Assembly: GCF_963678635.1 (NCBI RefSeq) | Contig: NC_087066.1 | Coordinates: forward strand, 49,225,581-49,285,580 | Length of the DNA stretch: 60,000 nt | Reading direction: 5' to 3' | Source of the DNA: Symsagittifera roscoffensis | Lineage: Eukaryota > Xenacoelomorpha > Acoela > Convolutidae | Part shown: positions 52,688 through 60,000 of the stretch, in pieces | Position numbering within the stretch: the stretch's first letter is position 1 | Layout: every line of letters starts with the position of its first letter | Translations under genes and position numbers: made by a program | Notes under the pieces: generated by a model | The model's input: the letters and a program-made list of their open reading frames with translations, nothing else | Databases searched by the model: none | What the model was told of the DNA's origin: nothing

Positions 52688-54605
52688 TTAAACGCTTGTT
52701 TCCTTGCTAGTTTCTGGACTGTTTTTGTAGAGCCTGGTGCTGCTCCTCCAGTACACGCAAAAACTTGGAACAAAGCTGCTGTATTCGAAATCAAGAATTC
52801 TTTCTTGGTAATTTAATGTTTTGACACTCATGTTATTTGTAGGCGTCAGGTATAGTTTCAGGGCAGGATTTGGCATGGGGGTTGAAAGTTTTTTCAGTCT
52901 ATTTGACTTGATGTCAGATCGAGCGTCATCTTCAGTGGTGGTTGTTTTATTGTGAAAGCTTTCGTTTTCCAACGATTGAAGTTTTGGCTCTATTTCAACA
53001 TCATGCCACACTTCGTCCAGGAAAGTCGCAAAAGTATCGCGAATTTCATTCTGTCATAGGTGAGTGTATCCACCTTTTGGACAGTGTAGAGTGTGGGTCA
53101 GTGTGAACAGTTGTCCACTTGAGCATGTGTATGGAGTAATTGTTGGTTTCCATCCATATCTCAGATGTAATCCATCTTTAAACTCTGATTTGTTGAGGGA
53201 GAAATTGTATTTTTCAAGGGTAGCACGCTTAGCCAACTCGATGCTCCTTTCTCTGACGCTAGATTTATTGTCAGTTTTTTTTCTGATGAGCAATATTCAA
53301 CAATTGTAACCTTTTTTGAGAGTGTGATGATCTCTCTCTCTCTCTCTCTCAGTTTTGATTTTTCTATTTATCAAAGTTTATTTCGTTTCAGCTATTTCTG
53401 GATCACTGTTTTTTAACGGATCACAAATGGCTCGTGATTCATAATTTCTCATAATTTCTCGTGTTACTGGGGAGGTCTTATCCTCCCATTTTTATTGATA
53501 GGGCAAAAAGGCTGCGATCTTCATCGGTTATATGGTTTTAACCAGTAAAACTAGGAAGTAGGTGCTGTCATTTCAATTTCTAAATTTCATCCATTTTCTT
53601 AAATGCTTCCGGAATTGTTTTGCTTGGAAAGCTTAATTTACTTTGACCTACTTTTGTGCAGCAGGAGTATGAATTTTGTGGTGATGTTTTAGCTACTTTG
53701 GAAATTTTTTTTACATTTGGGGTAGCTGTTTTTTCAATTTCGCTTTACATGTATTTATCGTAGGCTGATGGTGTTCCTAAAACCGATCCAAGGACACTAA
53801 AACCGTCTACCATTGTAATATTTGTGCCTTCAAATATTTTTATGGCGCTTTCCTGACGGTTTTCGTTCATTCTGAGTTGACACTTGGAAGGCTTCACATT
53901 GTATCCGAAAGCCTTTCCGTGCACATCCAGTTTGTCCAGTACTGCGCGGAGGTTCTTTAGATCACCTACAGCGCTCCCGACATCTGCGTACCATTTTTGG
54001 GTGACATTAGGTTTTTGCTGGAAATCAATGCGTCGCAATTCCGTACATATTACAGCAGTTCCGTAGATAGCCATTGCGAGGGGATCACCTTGCGTTGTGT
54101 TATTGACATATAAATTTGAGTTGGCCAGCGCATGATGTACTGCCGGATAAAAAAGTTTTTCATTTTATGGAGCAAGTTCTCTATTGAGCGAGTTGAAGGC
54201 ATTTAGTTTATCAATATGTAGTAGGGCGTCCGTTTTCGGTTTCTCAAACTCGTTCCTCAAGCTGTGGATAGCATATTCGATTTCAAATTTCTGGCCCAAG
54301 TAGTGTTGGAAATTTTTTCCGAGATTTTTGAAGTCTGATTTTATACATTGGTTGATTGTTTTGCCAATAATGCTTTTCAGAACCTCGCCTATACCAATGG
54401 GCCGTACCCCTAGATATTTATCCAGAGGTATCGGGCGACACGAGTTGTACGCTGTTAGGTTTTCACTGGGGAGAAATTTACTTGCTATTGTATAGGACAG
54501 CTTTGCGAGTGCTTTGCAAAACTCAATGGATGTCTGATTGAAATGAGTTGATATTCTTCTCCATTCGCACGCATCTAGATCTGAGGTACCGTGGCTTACG
54601 TGCGT
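52688..54605 (-). pseudogene. Decayed reverse transcriptase gene (SHGTSDLDA / GVRPIGIGEV family)
   Basis: Read on the minus strand, the motifs follow one another: SHGTSDLDACEWRR (about 54600), RPIPLDKYLGVRPIGIGEV (about 54380-54455), LHIDKLNAFNSLNRE (motif A, 54178-54225) and TTQGDPLAMA (motif B, 54071-54100). Next come WYADV in place of W-Y-A-D-D (53978-53994), GKAFGYNVKPSKC, and then LRYGWKPTITPYTC with CPKGGYTHL (53054-53190) and DDARSDIKSNRLKKL (about 52920). This matches a family of invertebrate mobile-element RTs known from their G-V-R-P-I-G block. The class (non-LTR or other) I cannot fix. Stops and frameshifts separate the blocks, and the catalytic pair is damaged. Confidence 0.75.
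53331..53351 (+). repeat. (TC)n microsatellite
   Basis: Ten TC units within the decayed RT gene region. Confidence 0.9.
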
Positions 54606-54687
54606 TTTCAGCGTTGATTATCGAACTGTCTTGGCGTTTATTTGCTCGAACTTAGTGTGGGTGTTTGTTCTCTTACTTCTCTTACTG

Positions 54688-55570
54688 TAACGTTTGCCCG
54701 GAAGTACATATCGACAGAAAATAAAGCTAGCTTTTAGAACGACTGGCTAGCGTCTAAAGAGAGCTCTACATGCTTTTCACCGTCTCTACCAAAGCCGGTT
54801 CTTTTGGTGGTGGTTTCAACATCGGTCGACAAAAACGTTACTGTTCTCCGTCTTCGACCAGAACGCTCAAATTAACTTAAATACATGCAAAATTAGTGAG
54901 CTCATGGCTGGGTCTCAGTATCCCCAATCCACGAAGTCACTCCTACAAACAGGGCTACTACTAATTATTATATTACTATTGTTTTTGTTCAGTAGATAAA
55001 AATCATCATCTCCATCGAAGATGGATCAACCCTTTCCCCCAACTCCTAGCTTCTCATCGTCGTAAAATGAATTCAGATGTTAAATAAATTCAATTCAAGA
55101 CATAACCGGGAAGCTAAAAGCTTATATAAAACAGTTTCAGTTCAAATCCCGAGACCCCTCCGGATTCCTGAATCCGGGGAAAAAACAACCTTATCTTCTT
55201 TCCGGAAGGCTGTTTTTGTACCCTTCACCGTTGTTGTGAACGGCCTTGCAACGATTGTAGCGACACAATAGTTGCAACTCGGAACGTTCTCTGTCAACTC
55301 CTTGATTTGTTGTCGTTTCTTGACCACAATTTCTGTTCTTCTCGCAATCGCTACTAATATTGTTCTGTTTCTATTTAGGTCTCTTGCCAAAATGGCCGTT
55401 TCTGACGTTTCTCAGAAATGTTACGTCATCACTTCGAAAATATAAAATTTTAAAATACGGGAATATCCTGACCTTCACCGTTCTGCTGATCATCCGAATA
55501 ACGTCGTTAATCCTTCAAAATCATTAACTCGGAAGGTTCACTGCTAAAATTTCGAAATCTGCAATTCTTT
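54688..55570 (+). repeat. Interspersed repeat, copy 1 (direct)
   Basis: This block starts near GCCCGGAAG[TA]ACATATCGAC and runs through ACTCCTAGCTTCTCATC and the palindrome CCGGATTCCTGAATCCGG. It continues with TTGCAACTCGGAACGTTCTC and ends near CACTGCTAAAATTTCGAAAT. It recurs at 57024-57912 in the same order with high similarity. It has no coding capacity that I can support. Confidence 0.8.
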
Positions 55571-56065
55571 GTTGTTTTTCTATCGCAATTCGCGTAGTTA
55601 TCACTATGGCAACTGTTGTTGTTCTGATTTTCTTCTGGTTTTGTTCCAAAATGGCGGTTTTTGCCGTTTCTCAGAAGTGCAACTTCTCAGTTCGAATTTT
55701 TAAAATTTCAAAATACCAAAAAATCTTGACCTTCACCGTTTAACTAATCGTCCCAATAACCTCACTAATCTCTCAAAACTGTCAATTTGGAAGGTTAGCT
55801 GCTAACTATTCGAAATCGCCGTATCTGCATTTTTGTCCATTCTGGTTGAATGTCACAAATGTCCTGAGTTGAATTTAATTAACATCGAATTCATTTTCAG
55901 AGTATGAGAAGCTAGGAGTTGAGGGAAAGGGTTGATCCATCTCCAATGGATATGATGATTTTTATCTACTGAACAAAAAACAATAGTAAAATAATAATTA
56001 AGTAGTAGCCCTGTTTTTAGGAGTGACCTCGTGTTTTGGGGATACTGAGACCCATCCTTGAGCTC
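54898..56065. mobile_element. Foldback arrangement with arms of about 200 bp
   Basis: The arm at 54898-55105 (GAGCTCATGGCTGGGTCTCA, TTTTTATCTAC... context) is repeated inverted at 55857-56065, with matching landmarks in reverse order (GAGAAGCTAGGAGTTG, GGGTTGATCCATCTCCA, GACCTCGTG, GAGCTC). The interior holds a second, direct copy of about 285 bp of the body. No transposase and no clear target duplication are visible. Confidence 0.6.
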
Positions 56066-56079
56066 TGAAAATGAACACA

Positions 56080-56610
56080 GGACATGACCAGAATGCTAAA
56101 AATTTAAATAAAACAGTTTGAGTCTTGGGCCCGAGACCCCTCCGGATTCTGGAGTCCGGGGAAATAGCACTCCAATTTCTTTCCGGAAGGCTGGACACGC
56201 CGTCCCAACACCCTTCCTTTTTCTCGGGTTCTGCGTTGTAACTATTGTAGCTGCACAATCGTTACAACTCGGAATGGTTACTGACAAATTCCAATCACAG
56301 TTTCAATCTGTTGTCGTTTTCTCGTAGTTGTTTTCACTGCAGCTATTGTTGTTCTGTTTCGCCGTTTCAGTGTGTGCGAAATATAAAAAGGTTACGTGTC
56401 GTTCACGTCCAAATCGAAATTTTAGAAATTATCATGGCAGTTGAAACTAACTCTTCCCGATTTGTGTAATTGTTCAAATAACGTCGGTAATCCATTAAAA
56501 CCATCAATCTCTCTGGTCAGACGTTCTTCTTTCTAATCGATGAAAATTCGATTACAAAACTGAATTTTCGTTCATTCTGGTCGAATGTCACATGCATCAG
56601 CTATAAAGTT
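56080..56610 (+). repeat. Diverged copy of the same interspersed repeat
   Basis: GAGACCCCTCCGGATTCTGG, TTTCTTTCCGGAAGGCTG, GCACAATCGTTACAACTCGG and CATTCTGGTCGAATGTCACA follow the order of the copy at 54688-55570. It begins directly after the inverted arm. Confidence 0.65.
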
Positions 56611-57023
56611 AGTGTTCGCTGTTTTGGCTTAGGGCTTTTTTTCAGGATAATAAGGACTGTTTTTCCTTCAATGACTTCGTTTAGGGGAAGTACTCCTTTT
56701 GTTTTTTTTTTGTCTGAATGTCAGCCAATGGGGGTAGATATTTTGTCTGAAATCATTAGTTTAACGAATGGCCCTACTTCCTCGTTTGCTTCGCATTTCT
56801 TCTGTTTTGGATGTCTAATTTGGAGAGCTTTCGTTTTCAGTGAAAAGTCCGTCTAGTAGGCCTTGCTTCCGTAAAATTATGCGGCGGCTCAGAGTTTTGA
56901 AATTTGATCAGTTTGTTTTTGATTTAGTTTTGGGTAGCAGATGTGCAGCAATTCGGATTCTTGAGTGATAAAATGTATTCATAAGGCAAAACAAAGAGTT
57001 TATTAGAGTACCAAGTTTTCTGT

Positions 57024-57912
57024 GTAACATTCGCCCGGAAGATACATATCGACGGAAAATAAAAGTAAGTCCTAAGACGCCTGGCTAACGTCTAAACAGA
57101 GCTTTATATGCTTTTCACCGTCTCTACCAAGCCAGTACTTTTCGGTGGTCTTTTCTAACATCGGGTCGACAAAAACGTTACTGCTTTCGGCTTTGGTCAA
57201 AACACTCAAATTAACTAGATTACATGCAGAAATAGTGAGCTCATGGCTGGGTCTCAGTATCCCCAGACCACGAGGTCACTCCTAAAAACAGGTTTGCTAC
57301 TATTTACTATATTACTATTGTTTTTGTTCAGTAGATAAAAATCATCATCTCCATCGAAGATGGATCAACCCTTTCGCCCAACTCCTAGCTTCTCATCCTT
57401 ATCAAAATGAATCTATTTGTTAATTAAATTCAACTCAGGACATGACAGGAAGCTAAAAGTTTATATAAAAGGATAAAAGTTTCAGTCCCGAAACCCTTCC
57501 GGATTCTTGAATCCACTGAATCAAGCACGTTAAACTTGACTTTTCCGTAATCCGGAAGGCTGTCTTTCACCCTTCACCGTTGTTCGCAACGGCCTTGCAA
57601 CTATTGTAGCGACACAATAGTTGCAACTCGGAACGTTCTCTGTCAACTCCTTGATTTGTTGTCGTTTCTTGACCACAATTTCTGTTCTTCTCGCAATTGC
57701 TACTAATATTGTTCTGTTTCTTTTTAGCTCTCTTGCCAAAATGGCCGTTTCTGACGTTTCTCAGAAATGTTACGTCATCACTTCGAAAATTTAAAATTTT
57801 AAAATACGGGAATATCCTGACCTTCACCGTTCTGCTGATCATCCGAATAACGTCGTTAATCCTTCAAAATCATTAACTCGGAAGGTTCACTGCTAAAATT
57901 TCGAAATCTGCA
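57024..57912 (+). repeat. Interspersed repeat, copy 2 (direct)
   Basis: Collinear with 54688-55570, including CACCGTCTCTACCAA, GAGCTCATGGCTGGGTCTCA, TTGCAACTCGGAACGTTCTC and CCTTCACCGTTCTGCTGATC. It lacks the inverted right arm. Confidence 0.8.
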
Positions 57913-58768
57913 GAGATTGCATTTTGGCACATTCTGGTCGAATGTCACACACTCCTCGGACAGTCCGGTCAATGTCCTCATTGAATCACGCAATACTCGT
58001 AAAATAGATAGTGTCATCGAACAGAATTTACAAAATGCACGAAATTACTTTTATCCACGTCACCTCGACTCACTGCAGAACATAATTGGCATCATACCAC
58101 ATCACTATAGCCTTCAAACTCTTTCATTAATCTGCACATTGAGGATATGACCTAAGATAAAACATATTTTCTGACTTCCAATGTCAATGTCCCGATTAAA
58201 ACTTTTTCTCTTAGATTTAAAAGGTGTTGGTTTGCAGGACAGTCCTGCCAACCAACAAGCTAAAGTTATCCTACTATGCTCCTTCCCTTCGGAAATCTTG
58301 CTTGTTATTGTCCTCAATATTAAAATTAAGAAACTCTGTGGTTAGAAAGAACAATGAAACAATCTCCCTCCTCGAGAGATTACCCAAGCCTTCCACGTCA
58401 CCACAAAGTGATCAGTTCTCCTAGCTGATTAAAAACAGTAATGTAGGCTGGAATATTTAAATATACTCCTTCACTCAAGCCTTTCTAAATAAATAGTAAG
58501 TGAGTGTCTCTAACGCCACTCAACTAAAATCAAAATGCAAATTTATAAATGCAACAATTTCAAAACTCAACTAAATGTTTCAGTTTTCAATTACAACTTG
58601 GTTGCTTGGTTTCTCACTTGAGTTTTTTCACACACATAAAACAATTCTGAGTTTTAACTTTTTCTTCATCGCTCCTTTGTTTTCTTCTCTTTTCGTCGTT
58701 TAGAAGTTCTAAAACTTCTAAATTGTTCTAATTTCATCTCTTTTTGCATCTTGTTTTCCGGTCATTCG

Positions 58769-59985
58769 TCAATGTTCCATTTCTTCCTCCTGTGATACTG
58801 ACTCTGCACTCTCAGTCTCCGTATCCTGCAACACGTCGTTAGCTATCCTGACGCTGCTGGAAGCCGTCCTCCAACACTTCTGCTCTTCTACCCTCTGTTT
58901 GCAACAAGGTAGGGGATCCACGTTAGATTCTCTGTTCCTGCAGAAGCTGTTGTGGAGACACAACGTCACATTTCTCTCCAAATCTTCCTTTAACATCTCT
59001 GCCTTCTCCTTTCCACTACGTTCACTTGTCCTGGAAATTCTTTTCACAGCGGTGGTCACTGCATTCCGATGAGTCATGAGAGCTCGCTTGAAAGCTCCTG
59101 CTCCAATGTCCAGCTGATATTCACTGTACACCCTGCCATGCTTCGACATCTGCTTTTTCGCATATTCGTACAACCATGCAGTCATGTTAGCTCTGAACCA
59201 TGGCATCAATCATTTTCTTGTCCATATCTTCTTCACTTCCATCGGAATGTTTAGAATTTTGCACATTGTCTCAAAAAGATCTAAATCTTTTAGACAATCT
59301 AATTTCCGCAACTGTTCTTTCGTCGGTGCCTCCTGTCTAATATTTTCTCTCACATGAGCTTCCAGCCATCGTATCGCCATCATAACTCCCACTATCACTA
59401 TTGTTATGGGCTGTGATGAATCTGGTAAACCCATGGAGAGCAGCTCTCCAGAGTCCCAGATCAACATCAGATTACTACGCTTGGGATACCACCAGGTCTG
59501 CAGCAAGCAATGGCAAGGAAACTCGTCATGTGTCAACATGATGCTCCTCCAATTACGTTTTCCCGAAGCTTCCAGTAATGGTTCCACTTCCCCATCATCA
59601 CTCGGTGGACTTCATCATTCTCATCTACTGCATTGTAATCTGTGACAGTTGATCCTCTCTGTTTCTGTCTCTCAAAGTCACTGAAGTTCCCGCTCACATA
59701 TCCCATGAACTTCTTTCCTAGTATTGACTCCAACTCTTCCTTGATTCTCTCAGGAACTGCTGAGAAAATCTTACACAGCAACTCGTAAGAATTCTCGGAC
59801 ATTCTCGCCAGTCTCACACACTTCGGCACTGAGAAGGCTTGATCCACGATCGTTCTCGTACTCTTTACGTCCACAGCCACAAAATGTACAGGGTATCTGC
59901 TCTTGCACATTGGAGCCAATGTTGAACCCACCAAATACCGTGCTCCTGATGGTATACAATAAGTCTCACTGTGTCTGATGTTCAT
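58769..59985 (-). pseudogene. Unrecognised coding region, frame-broken, running off the window edge
   Basis: Three fragments read as one gene on the minus strand, with codon use clearly coding-like. The first (59985-59533) contains YPVHFVAVDVKSTRTIVDQ and ELESILGKKFMGYVSGN. A frame change near 59570 leads to the second (59587-59210), with LLQTWWYPKRSNLMLIWDSG and ITIVIVGVMMAIRWLEAHV. A TGA at 59210-59212, in the same frame, separates the third (59209-58769), with PWFRANMTAWLYEYAKKQMS, AGAFKRALMTHRNAVTTAVK and an acidic end SAESVSQEEEMEH. No family is recognised. The basic and aromatic middle followed by an acidic tail would suit either a nuclear host protein or a transposon-encoded protein. 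The 5' end lies beyond 60000. Confidence 0.5.
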
Positions 59986-60000
59986 TTCCGTCTCGATTGC

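Overview
The window looks like gene-poor, AT-rich DNA from an invertebrate animal nuclear genome, and almost everything recognisable in it is a transposable element. The evidence is a Ty3/gypsy element with an env-like gene, two BEL/Pao elements, hAT transposons, short inverted-repeat elements with 8-bp target duplications, intron-type splice signals, and no operons or bacterial-type genes. I cannot name the phylum from sequence alone.

Layout. 1-11 kb: a broken Ty3/gypsy element on the minus strand (gag 10203-8897, pol 8832-3897, env-like 3627-1340). It is flanked on the same strand by two families of small ORFs: four tandem paralogues of about 90 codons after env (positions 12-1195) and two paralogues before gag (10297-11045). 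No LTR could be placed between these small ORFs and the core, so they may belong to the element. 11.2-12.5 kb: a degenerate array with a period of about 150 bp. 12.5-17.4 kb: mostly featureless. 17.5-20.2 kb, perhaps to 22.3 kb: a decayed BEL/Pao element on the minus strand. 23-27 kb: duplicated non-coding blocks. 27.1-29.0 kb: a 1.9-kb inverted-repeat element with a nested MITE. 29.3-30.4 kb: two candidate exons of a host gene on the minus strand.

30382-40491: a well-delimited BEL/Pao element on the plus strand, with 5-bp target duplications (ATCAG), LTRs of 413 and 418 bp, a primer binding site and a polypurine tract. Its 5' LTR carries a 1283-bp hAT transposon with an 8-bp duplication. Its leader holds two tandem hairpin repeats and an extra 207-codon ORF before gag with a possible SGNH-hydrolase-like pattern. 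The LTRs contain tRNA-like A and B boxes. Gag, Pro, RT, RNase H and IN are recognisable but broken, and the RT YxDD region is missing.

40.8-41.1 kb: two more tRNA-like sequences. 41.6-46.3 kb: a cluster of GGCTCTTTTCC-ended MITEs with long G/C tracts; four copies have perfect 8-bp duplications. 47517-47946: a hAT MITE. 50.8-51.2 kb: an RT relic with YVDD. 52.7-54.6 kb: a decayed RT gene on the minus strand. 54.7-58 kb: interleaved direct and inverted repeats. 58.8-60 kb: an unrecognised, frame-broken coding region on the minus strand that runs off the window.

No element looks fully active as read. The BEL LTRs are still about 97% alike by eye, so that insertion and the hAT inside it are comparatively young. 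Several frame breaks in the gypsy element lie in long A/T runs and could be assembly errors.
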